DNA from: FEN-1219 sp963713355
GTDB lineage: Bacteria > Pseudomonadota > Gammaproteobacteria > Steroidobacterales > Rariloculaceae
Length of the DNA: 64,000 nucleotides
Direction of reading: 5' to 3'
Assembly: GCA_963713355.1 (NCBI GenBank)
Contig: CAVQLK010000005.1
Coordinates: 248,001-312,000 of the forward strand
A program made the translations under genes and the position numbers. Position 1 is the stretch's first letter. Every line of letters starts with the position of its first letter. The notes under the pieces are model-generated. The model was not told the DNA's origin. It did not search any database and was given only the letters and a program-made list of their open reading frames with translations. Of this stretch, positions 18,057-25,839 are shown one piece after another.

Positions 18057-18550
18057 GCTTGTTCGATCCCGAACGGCTGCTGAAGGCACTAGCGCGTCGT
18101 CGCGTTCGCTATGTGCTCGTGGGCGCGGTTGCCGCGCGTCTTCAAGGGTTTCCGCGCATGACCGCGGACACGGACATTTCGCCGGCTAGAGATCAGCAGA
18201 ACTTGAAACGCCTGGCCGCCGCGCTGCGCGACCTCAAAGCCAAGGTATATACCGAGTCGGTACCTGAAGGTCTGGCGTTCGATTGCAGTGCCGAAACCCT
18301 TGGGAGGGCCGAAGTTTGGAAGCTCATCACGGCGGCGGGTCGCGTCGACATCCTGTTTGCGCCGAGCGGAACGACGGGCTTCGAGGGTCTCGAGCCGTCG
18401 TCAGTGCAGTTCACGGTGTTCGGCGTCGACGTTCGTGCAGCCAGCCTCGAAGACATACTGCGATCCAAGGAGGCCGCAGATCGGCCGCAGGATCGCGCCG
18501 ATGCCGTCGTGCTGCGGGAGATGCTCCGCGCCAATCGATCGCGAACCTAA
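18053..18550 (+). CDS. Nucleotidyltransferase-fold protein (AbiEii/DUF6036-like), probable toxin or effector (165 aa)
   Basis: The N-terminus carries the minimal nucleotidyltransferase signature: RYVLVGAVAARLQGFPRMTA followed by DTDIS, with catalytic-type aspartates D39 and D41. The usual GG before the helix is replaced by VGAV, a small departure. A later acidic residue in VDILFAPSG could be the third carboxylate. C-terminal ASLEDILRSKEAADRPQDRA matches the helical tail common in AbiEii-like and DUF6036 proteins. Paired with an overlapping XRE gene, it looks like a two-gene toxin-antitoxin or phage-defence unit that would modify tRNA or protein with a nucleotide. A housekeeping role is also possible. 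Confidence 0.75.
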   Translation: MSLFDPERLLKALARRRVRYVLVGAVAARLQGFPRMTADTDISPARDQQNLKRLAAALRDLKAKVYTESVPEGLAFDCSAETLGRAEVWKLITAAGRVDILFAPSGTTGFEGLEPSSVQFTVFGVDVRAASLEDILRSKEAADRPQDRADAVVLREMLRANRSRT

Positions 18551-18555
18551 CGCGG

Positions 18556-19257
18556 CTAACGCTCTTCGTTTTCTTTGTCTTTGGCCGTGAACACGAGATC
18601 CGGTGCGAGCATTTCCTGCTGCGGCGTCTCGGGCTCGGGACCGACCTGAGCCGTCGCCTGTCCGGAGCCGAGACCGGGCTTCTTCTCCGCCCAGCTTTCG
18701 TTGGCAATCAGCGCGTTGATCGTGCCGCCGCTGGTGTCGTCGTCAGAGGCGTCGATCGCGCCGCCGGCTGCGGCGTCCGAGGTGCCGATCGTGCCGCCGC
18801 GGGGCGCCTCGTCTGAGCCAAGCAACGCGCGTGCTTTGGTTTTGCTGGGTTGGCGAAAGCCGCCCTCCGCAATCTGTTTTCGCAACTGGTCGCGTTCTTT
18901 CTTCAGAACCTTGATCACGGTGAGCGCATCGTTCAACTCGCGTAGCGTGTGCTCGTGCCCGTCGCCAAGGTTCGCCAGAATCTCGTCTTTTTCGGCGAGC
19001 TCCGACTCGGTCGCCGCGCGCTTGTCGCGCGCCTCGGCGAGCTGCTTCGCATAACTCTTCTCGAGAATCTCGGTTTTGAACGTCGCCGCGTCGAGAGATT
19101 CGCGCAGCCGTGTTGCGAGCTCGCGCTGCTCCGCGAGCTCGCGCTCGAGCCTTTCGACCGCCGTGTCGCGAGCATCGGGCCCGGACTGCGAGGCTTCGCT
19201 GTCGCCGTCCGAGGACGCGTGCTGCGCAGATGATGGTTTCGAACGTTTCGCGAACAT
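18556..19257 (-). CDS. Coiled-coil protein of unknown function with acidic repeats (233 aa)
   Basis: After a Ser/Asp-rich N-terminus, residues about 30-145 form a long coiled coil (ERLERELAEQRELATRLRES, KDEILANLGDGHEHTLRELN, VIKVLKKERDQLRKQIAEGG). A low-complexity region follows in which GGTIGTSDA, GGAIDASDD and GGTINA repeat with the pattern GG-(T/A)-I-x-x-S-D. The C-terminus is acidic with no membrane segment. I recognise no family. It converges with the nucleotidyltransferase gene, with five bases between their stops. Codon usage looks like its neighbours. A structural or scaffolding role is a guess. Confidence 0.7.
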   Translation of the reverse strand: MFAKRSKPSSAQHASSDGDSEASQSGPDARDTAVERLERELAEQRELATRLRESLDAATFKTEILEKSYAKQLAEARDKRAATESELAEKDEILANLGDGHEHTLRELNDALTVIKVLKKERDQLRKQIAEGGFRQPSKTKARALLGSDEAPRGGTIGTSDAAAGGAIDASDDDTSGGTINALIANESWAEKKPGLGSGQATAQVGPEPETPQQEMLAPDLVFTAKDKENEER

Positions 19258-19445
19258 GGCGGCGCCGGTCGATGACGTCGTGCCAAGCGTAGTCGCGCAG
19301 GCAGGACGGCGGCGGGACGCGCATCACAGCGCGGCCGTGCTTACGTCGCGCCGGCGCTACGCTCGGCCGCAGCCTTGACCGGCGTCACAGGACCGGCTGT
19401 ACTGAATTGCCCCGCCGTTCACGGCGGCCGACTTCGGAGAGTCGA

Positions 19446-20762
19446 ATGACTGGAGCTCGCAAGGCGGTCCACATAGCGCTTTCGCTGGCTGCGCTCACGC
19501 TTGGCGTTTCGGATGCGTTCGCGCAATTGAAGCCGCCGCACATTCCAGGGTTACGCGGCGCGCCGTTCACCTCGATCAATCCTCCGCCCGATCTGCAGAG
19601 CTTTGGTCAAGGACCCGCTTGGGACGCGAAGCCGCCGCCCGGAGTCGAGGCCCTTCCGCGCGATCTCTTCACGAGCAAGGATTTCTATCAGGATCGCGAC
19701 GAGTGGCTCAACCCGCTCTACTGGCGCTGCAACAGCCCGCGTCAGGTCGCCGATATGCGCAGCGGCGGCGCGGGCGCGGGAACGTCGGACCCACGCATCG
19801 GCGCGAATCCGCCCATCACGGCGCGATGGGGTGATTGCAGCAAGGACTGGCAGCGCGACAACATCGTGAGCCCTTACGAGTTCGCGACGGCCGCCGAGCA
19901 CTACGCTGCGCTGAAAGCCGACGCGCGCAAACGCGGCGGACCCACGAAGCATGCTCACGGCTCGATGCCGAAGTGGGACGGCGTGTACGGCGAATACCTG
20001 CCCGAAGGTCGCCGCGTCTGGAACTACGGCCGTGCGACACAAGTGCCGACGTTCCTGTCGATCCTGACGCCCGAGTATCGAGAGCGCATGGTGCGCCAGC
20101 TCTATCACGAGGGCGTCAATGCCGCTCATCAATGGTCGGCGTCTTACTGCTGGCCCGAGGGATTCATGCGGCAATGGGCCACGGGCCCGAAGCCGCAGCG
20201 CATCATAGTGACGCCCGAGGTCGTCATGTTCGTCGGCAGCAGCAGCGGCAACATCGTGCGCGTCGCGCATCTCGACCGCGAGCTGCCGCTCGGCCAAGAC
20301 ATTCCGCAGTGGTACGGCGATACCGTCGCATTTTGGGACGGCGACGCGCTGATCATGCATACGTCGAACGTGCAAAGCTGGACTCAGCACACGACGTGGG
20401 AGTTCAGCTACGAGTTCGAGACGATCGAAATACTCACGCCGGCGCACGACGCGGCGGGCAAGTTGCTCGGCATCGATTGGGAGACCGTCATTTACGACCC
20501 CGAAGCGCTCGTCGAGCCCGTGCGCATTCTCTGGCACCGCAATTATCAGCAGAGCTGGAGCGAGGCCGGCAGGCTTGGCTGGGCCGAGTGCACGCGGGCG
20601 CTGTATCCGATCGACGGCTTCGCGACGCAAGTCGCGCCGGGACAGACGATCGAGTTCAAAGTGCCCGACATGTTCGACCGGCCGTGGGCGAAGATCTGGG
20701 AAGAGCACTTCGAGCAGGAAATGGACGCACCGAAGGAAGAGCTCGACCTCGGCTTCAAGTGA
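19446..20762 (+). CDS. Secreted protein of unknown function, divergent PPNG-family member (438 aa)
   Basis: The start is ATG 19446 behind CGGAGAGTCGA, followed by a signal peptide ending AFAQ. The N-terminal 150 residues are proline-rich (LKPPHIPGLRGAP). The second half follows the family order: ASYCWPEGFMRQWATGPKP, IIVTPEVVMFVG, RVAHLDRELP, VAFWDGDALIMHTSNV, then FETIEILTPA. The PPNG motif itself is absent, so membership rests on overall arrangement and is less certain. A DUF6152-like gene follows after 29 bases, repeating the pairing seen at 7220-8660. Function is unknown; the product should be periplasmic. Confidence 0.75.
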   Translation: MTGARKAVHIALSLAALTLGVSDAFAQLKPPHIPGLRGAPFTSINPPPDLQSFGQGPAWDAKPPPGVEALPRDLFTSKDFYQDRDEWLNPLYWRCNSPRQVADMRSGGAGAGTSDPRIGANPPITARWGDCSKDWQRDNIVSPYEFATAAEHYAALKADARKRGGPTKHAHGSMPKWDGVYGEYLPEGRRVWNYGRATQVPTFLSILTPEYRERMVRQLYHEGVNAAHQWSASYCWPEGFMRQWATGPKPQRIIVTPEVVMFVGSSSGNIVRVAHLDRELPLGQDIPQWYGDTVAFWDGDALIMHTSNVQSWTQHTTWEFSYEFETIEILTPAHDAAGKLLGIDWETVIYDPEALVEPVRILWHRNYQQSWSEAGRLGWAECTRALYPIDGFATQVAPGQTIEFKVPDMFDRPWAKIWEEHFEQEMDAPKEELDLGFK

Positions 20763-20791
20763 GCCGAAGCTTAAGTTAAGGAATCGCAGCG

Positions 20792-21295
20792 ATGCATCGA
20801 GCACGAGACGTGACGGCGCGTATGAGAGCCATGTTGACGGCCGTAGTGGCGCTCGGCGCGTGGGCTCCGGCGAGCGCGCACCATTCGTACGCGATGTACG
20901 ACGGCAGCATCTACAAAGTGTTCACAGGCGTCATCGTGCGCATCGTGCCGAACGCCGCGCACTTCGAGATGCACTTCGTGCCGCTCAACGAGAACCGCGA
21001 CGCGCTCGTGCGCGACGACAAAGGCGAGCAGGTCGTTTGGGTCGTGCAAATGGAAAGCGCGGCCGAGGCGTTTCAGCACGGCATCACGCGCGACAGCTTC
21101 CCGCAAGGGACCGTGTTCAGCATGGGCGTGCATCCGCGCCGCGACGGCAAGCCGGCCGGCGATCGAGGCGACTCCGGGCTTTTCCAATGCCCGAAGGGCA
21201 AGGCGCCGGCGCCCGGGAAGCACTGCGACTCGGTCGAGGGCACGAAGACGTTCGGCGAGGGCGAGCTGCCGCCCCAAGGGCCTGTGAAGCGCTGA
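20792..21295 (+). CDS. DUF6152-like secreted protein (167 aa)
   Basis: The signal peptide runs to PASA and the mature protein begins HHSYAMYDGSIYKVFTGVIV, the DUF6152-type opening with the paired histidines. RIVPNAAHFEMHFVPLNENR replaces the usual NPHSW strand. The C-terminal third (LFQCPKGKAPAPGKHCDSVE) adds two cysteines not seen in the other two copies. The start ATG 20792 is preceded by AAGGAATCGC; the ATG at 20822 would also keep the signal peptide. It lies 29 bases after the divergent PPNG gene and 60 before the NIPSNAP gene on the same strand. Confidence 0.75.
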   Translation: MHRARDVTARMRAMLTAVVALGAWAPASAHHSYAMYDGSIYKVFTGVIVRIVPNAAHFEMHFVPLNENRDALVRDDKGEQVVWVVQMESAAEAFQHGITRDSFPQGTVFSMGVHPRRDGKPAGDRGDSGLFQCPKGKAPAPGKHCDSVEGTKTFGEGELPPQGPVKR

Positions 21296-21355
21296 GTCAG
21301 ATCTTTTGTATCACTGTAATAAAGCGTCACAAGTTATTGAAATCGGAGAATAAAA

Positions 21356-21787
21356 ATGTCTAGGATTCGTGCCGTCTCGGCAGCCCTCGGCGTGTTCGCG
21401 ACAGGCTTTCTGACGGGGCAGTTGTTCGACGGCGGTGACGCCGAGGCGCAAGGGCGCAAGGTGTTCGAGCTGCGCACCTATACCTCGCCCGACGGGCGAC
21501 TCGACGATCTGCTCGCGCGCTTCCGCAACGACACGATGCGGATCTTCGACAAGCACGGCATGGAGAACGTCGGCTACTGGGTTCCCGCCGACGCACCGGC
21601 TTCCAGCAACACGCTGATCTATATCTTGGCGCACGACAGCCGTGACGCGGCCACGAAGAGCTGGGCCGCGTTTCGCGAAGATCCCGAGTGGCTCGCCGTG
21701 CGAGAGCGCACGCAGGCGAACGGGCCGATCACCACGAACGTCCAGTCCATGTTCCTCGAGTCGACGGACTTCTCGCCCATGAAGTAA
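21356..21787 (+). CDS. Exported NIPSNAP-family protein (143 aa)
   Basis: An N-terminal hydrophobic segment (VSAALGVFATGFLTGQLF) is followed by a NIPSNAP dimeric alpha/beta-barrel domain: KVFELRTYTSPDGRLDDLLA, FRNDTMRIFDKHGMENVGYW, ALIYILAH-like strand and AFREDPEWLAVRERTQ. These features are diagnostic. The role of the family in bacteria is unknown. A strong ribosome site GGAGAATAAAA precedes the ATG, inside a 60-base leader that is markedly AT-rich compared with its surroundings and may hold a promoter. Confidence 0.88.
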   Translation: MSRIRAVSAALGVFATGFLTGQLFDGGDAEAQGRKVFELRTYTSPDGRLDDLLARFRNDTMRIFDKHGMENVGYWVPADAPASSNTLIYILAHDSRDAATKSWAAFREDPEWLAVRERTQANGPITTNVQSMFLESTDFSPMK

Positions 21788-21818
21788 TCACCGGCTCGGC
21801 GCCGGGGAGGGTCGGATC

Positions 21819-22259
21819 ATGCACCGCTCGTCGCGTTTTGCTCTCGCGCGAAATCTTGCATGTGTTGCCGCGCTCGGCTGCGTATCGGCGTTCTGGGCTG
21901 CGAATGCGCAGAATGCCGCGACCGATGCGGCGCGCTTCACGGGCGTCAGCCGCGCGCTGGAAGCGGAGGGTTGGCGCGTCTCGCACCGGTGGTTCGAGCC
22001 GGGCGCGCGCACGGCATGGCACCGGCATCCCGGCGGTCAGCTCCTGTTCGTCGACAAAGGGAGCGCGCGCGTTCAAGAGCGCGGCGGAACGCTGCGCGAG
22101 CTTGCGACCGGGGAGAGCCACTACTCGGGCCCCAACGTCGAGCATTGGCACGGCGCAACACCGGCCAGCGAATTCACGCAAGTCGCGCTCGGCCGAGGCG
22201 ATACCGCCGAGACCGTCTGGCTCGAGAAAGTCAGCGACGAGCAATACTCGGGACGTTAG
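21819..22259 (+). CDS. Secreted single-domain cupin (146 aa)
   Basis: A signal peptide (ARNLACVAALGCVSAFWAAN, then AQ) precedes one cupin domain. Motif 1 is RTAWHRHPGGQLLFVDKGSA, with HxH and the following Q in place of the usual glutamate, and motif 2 is GPNVEHWHGATPASEFTQVA. The fold resembles the (R)-mandelonitrile lyase-like and carboxymuconolactone-associated cupins, which bind a metal. It lies 31 bases after the NIPSNAP gene and is probably cotranscribed. The substrate is unknown; periplasmic location follows from the signal. Confidence 0.8.
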   Translation: MHRSSRFALARNLACVAALGCVSAFWAANAQNAATDAARFTGVSRALEAEGWRVSHRWFEPGARTAWHRHPGGQLLFVDKGSARVQERGGTLRELATGESHYSGPNVEHWHGATPASEFTQVALGRGDTAETVWLEKVSDEQYSGR

Positions 22260-22299
22260 CGTTAAAATTTCCGCACCTAGTAGCCCGATTCGTCGCGAG

Positions 22300-22566
22300 A
22301 TGCCGCTGTACGAATTCAAATGCCGCGCGTGCGGCCATCGGTTCGAAGAGCTCGTCCGGTTGGGCGAGACGCCGCAGTGCCCGAAGTGCGCTGATGCCGC
22401 GCCCGAGCGCTTGTTCTCCGCGTCGGCCGGCGTCATCACGGACCGCAGCCGTAAGCGCTCCGCGGGCGTTGCGCGCCGCGCTGCAGGCAAAGTCAAGCGC
22501 GAGAAGGACCACGCGCAGGCTCAGTACGAGCGCAACTACATCAAGGAACACTCCGAAGGCGGCTGA
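22300..22566 (+). CDS. FmdB-type zinc ribbon protein (88 aa)
   Basis: MPLYEFKCRACGHRFEELVR and TPQCPKCADAAPERLFSAS supply two CxxC knuckles, the hallmark of the FmdB/CxxC putative regulatory family. The C-terminal half is basic and Lys/Arg-rich (RKRSAGVARRAAGKVKREKD), suited to nucleic-acid contact. The start ATG 22300 gives the canonical MPLYEF opening. Family members are annotated as regulators without firm evidence. The gene stands between the cupin and the MFS exporter on the same strand. Confidence 0.85.
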   Translation: MPLYEFKCRACGHRFEELVRLGETPQCPKCADAAPERLFSASAGVITDRSRKRSAGVARRAAGKVKREKDHAQAQYERNYIKEHSEGG

Positions 22567-22631
22567 CGAGCTCGTTGCGTCTGCCGGCCTGCCGCGGCGC
22601 TCTCGATTCGCGCGGCCGCCGCACCTTTGCC

Positions 22632-24062
22632 ATGAAATCGTCGCGCCTCCTGCCACTGATCGTCGCCGTTGCCTTGTTCGTCGAGAACATGGACTCGACG
22701 GTGCTCTCGACCTCGCTGCCGGCGATCGCGGCGGACCTCGCGACGGACCCGATCGCGCTGAAGCTCGCGTTGACGACGTATCTGCTTGCGCTCGCGGTCT
22801 TCATCCCCGTCAGCGGCTGGGTCGCCGATCGTTTCGGTGCGCGCGCAACGTTCGTGTCGGCGATTGCGGTGTTCCTTGTGGGCTCGATCGGCTGCGCGAT
22901 GAGCGGCTCGCTCGGCGAGCTCGTCGCGGGCCGGTTCGTGCAGGGCATGGGCGGCGCAATGATGGTGCCGGTCGGGCGCCTCGTGCTGCTGCGGGCGATA
23001 CCGAAGTCGGAGATCGTGCAGGCACTCTCCTGGGTCACAATTCCGGCGCTCGTCGGTCCCATGGTCGGGCCGCCGCTCGGCGGCTTCATCACGACCTATT
23101 TCGACTGGCGCTGGATCTTCGTGATCAACCTGCCGATCGGCGCAATCGGCATGTTGCTCGCTCTCAAGTTCATCCCGAACGCCCGCGAGACGCCGCCGCC
23201 GCTCGACTGGCTCGGCTTTGCACTCGCGGGCGGCGGGCTCGGCGCCGCGATGTTCGGCTTTTCGACGCTCGGCCAGCACCTCGTGCCCGTCGAGCTCGCC
23301 GCCGCTTCGCTCGTGCTCGGCCTCGCGGCGCTCGCCGGTTACGTCGTGCACGAGCGCCGCCACGAGCATGCGCTGCTCGACCTCGACTTGTTCCGGCTCG
23401 CGACGTATCGCGCCGGCGTCGTCGGCGGCTCGCTGTTTCGCATCGGCATCGGCGCGACGCCGTTCCTATTGCCGCTAATGCTGCAGCTCGGCTTCGGCCT
23501 GAGCCCCGTCGAGTCGGGTCTCCTGACGTTCGTCTCGGCGATGGGCGCCATCTTCATGAAGACGCTCGCCGCGCGCGTCTTGAAGGCCGTCGGTTTCCGT
23601 CGCGTGCTGCTCTGGAACGCGCTGCTCGCGTCGGCAATCCTGTGCGCATTCGGGCTGTTCAGGCCCGCGACGCCCGAGCTCGTCATCATCGCGACGCTGC
23701 TCGTCAGCGGCTGTTGCCGTTCGCTGCAGTTCACGAGCTTGAACGCGATCAGCTACGCGGACGTCGACTCGAAGCTCATGGCGCAAGCGAGCAGCTTGTC
23801 CGGGATGCTGCAGCAGCTCGCGCTGAGCCTCGGAGTCGCAATCGGTGGTTACTCGCTCGAGATTCTCGGCGCGTTCGCGGACCGGCCCGCGACGGCGTTG
23901 CCGAACTTTTACTGGTCGTTCGTCGTCGTCGGGGTGATCTCGGCGAGCTCTGCGTGGTGGGCGTGGCGGTTGCCGCGCAACGCCGGCGCCGAAATGGCGG
24001 GGCGGACGCGCGCGGCGCGCGAAGCCGCCGATCCGAGCACCGCGGAGCTGCCGGCGGGCTGA
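22632..24062 (+). CDS. MFS multidrug exporter, DHA2 (EmrB-like) family (476 aa)
   Basis: The first membrane helix contains LFVENMDSTVLSTSLPAIAA, the motif D1 region of DHA2 drug:proton antiporters, and VSGWVADRFGARATFVSAI is the MFS motif A loop. GRFVQGMGGAMMVPVGRLVL and LVGPMVGPPLGGFITTYFDW form motifs B and C of exporters. About fourteen hydrophobic stretches follow. The length fits the family. The ATG at 22632 directly precedes the first helix. No membrane-fusion partner is adjacent, so it may act alone in the inner membrane. Substrates are unknown. Confidence 0.88.
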   Translation: MKSSRLLPLIVAVALFVENMDSTVLSTSLPAIAADLATDPIALKLALTTYLLALAVFIPVSGWVADRFGARATFVSAIAVFLVGSIGCAMSGSLGELVAGRFVQGMGGAMMVPVGRLVLLRAIPKSEIVQALSWVTIPALVGPMVGPPLGGFITTYFDWRWIFVINLPIGAIGMLLALKFIPNARETPPPLDWLGFALAGGGLGAAMFGFSTLGQHLVPVELAAASLVLGLAALAGYVVHERRHEHALLDLDLFRLATYRAGVVGGSLFRIGIGATPFLLPLMLQLGFGLSPVESGLLTFVSAMGAIFMKTLAARVLKAVGFRRVLLWNALLASAILCAFGLFRPATPELVIIATLLVSGCCRSLQFTSLNAISYADVDSKLMAQASSLSGMLQQLALSLGVAIGGYSLEILGAFADRPATALPNFYWSFVVVGVISASSAWWAWRLPRNAGAEMAGRTRAAREAADPSTAELPAG

Positions 24063-24109
24063 TCCGCAAGTCCACGCCGGGCCGCGTTCGTGAGCGTCGG
24101 CGGGCGCGG

Positions 24110-24127
24110 CTGTGACAGAGCCGTAAC
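24110..24127 (+). promoter_or_regulatory. Weak candidate Pho box before the DUF47-Pit operon
   Basis: CTGTGAC-AGAG-CCGTAAC has the 7-4-7 layout of a PhoB direct repeat (CTGTCAT/CTGTCAC spaced by four). Five of seven positions match in each half. It ends 48 bases before the phosphate-uptake operon, where PhoB control is plausible. Pit genes are not always PhoB-regulated, so this remains tentative. Confidence 0.3.
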
Positions 24128-24175
24128 AAACCCACTACACTCCGCGCTCGAACCGGAAGCTGCCGGAAAAGAACA

Positions 24176-24817
24176 ATGAATTTCATCTCCCGTCTCATGC
24201 CTCGAGAGGGGCGTTTCTTCAGTCTGTTCGACAGCCACGCGAAGCTCATCGTCGATGGTGCTCTGGCGCTCGTCGACGTCTTGCGCGATTACGAGGTCGC
24301 GAAGGATCGCGCGGCGGGCATCAAGCTCATCGAAGATGTCGAGCACGCGGCCGACCGAATCACGCACGAGACCGTGCAGCTGCTGCACACCACGTTCATC
24401 ACGCCGTTCGATCGCGACGACATCCACCGGCTCATCTCGCGCATGGATGACGTGCTGGATCTGATCCAAGACACCGCCGAGACGTTGGTGCTCTACGACA
24501 TTCAGAAGGTGACGCCCGAGGCAACGCAGCTCGCGGAATTGGTGCTGCGCTGCGCCGAGCGCGTGCAAGCCGCCGTGAAGCTATTGGTGTCGATGGCCGA
24601 CGCGAAGGCGATGCTCGAGATCTGCCAGGAGATCGATAAGCTGGAATCGGAAGCCGACAAGGTAATGCGGGGCGCTGTTTCGCAGTTGTTCCGCGTCGAG
24701 ACCGACACTCGCCAGCTGATCAAGCTGAAGGCTGTCTACGAAGCGCTCGAGTCGGCCACCGACAAGTGCCAGGACGTCGCGAACGTCATCGAAAGCGTCG
24801 TGCTCGAGAACTCCTGA
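24176..24817 (+). CDS. DUF47 (PhoU-like) phosphate transport regulator (213 aa)
   Basis: This is an all-helical protein of the DUF47/TIGR00153 family. FFSLFDSHAKLIVDGALALV opens the first bundle, IEDVEHAADRITHETVQLLH and TFITPFDRDDIHRLISRMDD are the family's metal-binding-type E/D-rich helices, and ESATDKCQDVANVIESVVLE closes the second bundle. Such proteins resemble PhoU and pair with Pit transporters as accessory or regulatory subunits. The Pit gene begins 20 bases downstream. The protein is cytoplasmic and should act at the membrane with its partner. Confidence 0.9.
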   Translation: MNFISRLMPREGRFFSLFDSHAKLIVDGALALVDVLRDYEVAKDRAAGIKLIEDVEHAADRITHETVQLLHTTFITPFDRDDIHRLISRMDDVLDLIQDTAETLVLYDIQKVTPEATQLAELVLRCAERVQAAVKLLVSMADAKAMLEICQEIDKLESEADKVMRGAVSQLFRVETDTRQLIKLKAVYEALESATDKCQDVANVIESVVLENS

Positions 24818-24837
24818 CCGACGCGGACTTGCGACGC

Positions 24838-25839
24838 ATGGATCTCGTACAGGTCTCTATGACGCTGGTGCTGCTGGTGCTGCTCGCGCTGGTGTTCGAC
24901 TTCTTGAACGGCTTCCACGACGCGGCGAACTCCATCGCGACGGTCGTTTCCACTGGCGTGCTCAAGCCTTGGCAGGCGGTGCTCTGGGCGGCGTTGTTCA
25001 ACGTTCTCGCGTGGGCGTTCTTCGAGCTGGCCGTGGCCGCAACGGTGGGCAAGGGAATCATCGATCCTGCCTTCGTCGACAGCCGGGTGATTTTCGGCGC
25101 GCTGATCGGCGCCATCTCCTGGAACCTCATCACCTGGTATTACGGAATTCCGTCGAGCTCGTCGCACGCGCTGATCGGCGGGTTGATCGGCGCGGCGCTG
25201 GCGAAGTCCGGTCCCGCGCCGCTGCTGTGGCCGGGAATCCTCAAGACGGCGTCATTTATCTTCGTCGCGCCGCTGCTCGGCATGGCGCTCGGCGCGCTGC
25301 TCATGCTGATCGTGTCCTGGGTCTTCTTCAGGCAGACGCCGCGGCGCGTCGACCGCTGGTTTCGGCGGCTGCAGCTCGTTTCTTCGGCGGCGTACAGCTT
25401 GGGACACGGCGGCAACGACGCGCAGAAGACGATGGGCATCATCTGGCTGTTGTTGATTGCGAACGGCATCACCGGCGAGGATCGGCTGCCCACCTGGGTC
25501 GTGATGAGCTGCTTCCTGGCGATCGGCCTCGGCACGATGTTCGGCGGCTGGCGCATCGTGAAGACGATGGGTCAACGCATCACGAAGCTGAAGCCGGCCG
25601 GCGGATTCGCCGCCGAAACTGCCGGCTCGATCACCTTGTTCATGGCGACGTACTTCGGCATTCCCGTGTCCACGACGCACACGATCACGGGCGCGATCAT
25701 GGGTGTGGGTACGACAAGAGGCACGTCAGCCGTGCGCTGGGGCGTCGCGGGCAACATCGTTGTCGCGTGGATCGTCACGATCCCGGCGTCGGCCGCCATC
25801 GCCGCCCTGGCATGGTGGATCGGCGGCGTGTTCTTCTAA
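24838..25839 (+). CDS. pit: Low-affinity inorganic phosphate transporter, Pit family (333 aa)
   Basis: The two inverted PiT signature repeats are present: FDFLNGFHDAANSIATVVST near the N-terminus and SLGHGGNDAQKTMGIIWLLL in the second half. Each is followed by membrane segments with GIPSSSSHALIGGLIGAAL and GIPVSTTHTITGAIMGVGTT. About ten transmembrane helices are visible. It imports metal-phosphate by proton symport through the inner membrane. ATG 24838 was chosen; the short leader between it and the DUF47 stop fits one transcript. The length matches compact Pit proteins. Confidence 0.92.
   Translation: MDLVQVSMTLVLLVLLALVFDFLNGFHDAANSIATVVSTGVLKPWQAVLWAALFNVLAWAFFELAVAATVGKGIIDPAFVDSRVIFGALIGAISWNLITWYYGIPSSSSHALIGGLIGAALAKSGPAPLLWPGILKTASFIFVAPLLGMALGALLMLIVSWVFFRQTPRRVDRWFRRLQLVSSAAYSLGHGGNDAQKTMGIIWLLLIANGITGEDRLPTWVVMSCFLAIGLGTMFGGWRIVKTMGQRITKLKPAGGFAAETAGSITLFMATYFGIPVSTTHTITGAIMGVGTTRGTSAVRWGVAGNIVVAWIVTIPASAAIAALAWWIGGVFF

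Noticed and set aside
22632..24062. Integrative element or resistance island around the MFS exporter
   Set aside because: No integrase, attachment repeats, transposase or base-composition break surrounds it.
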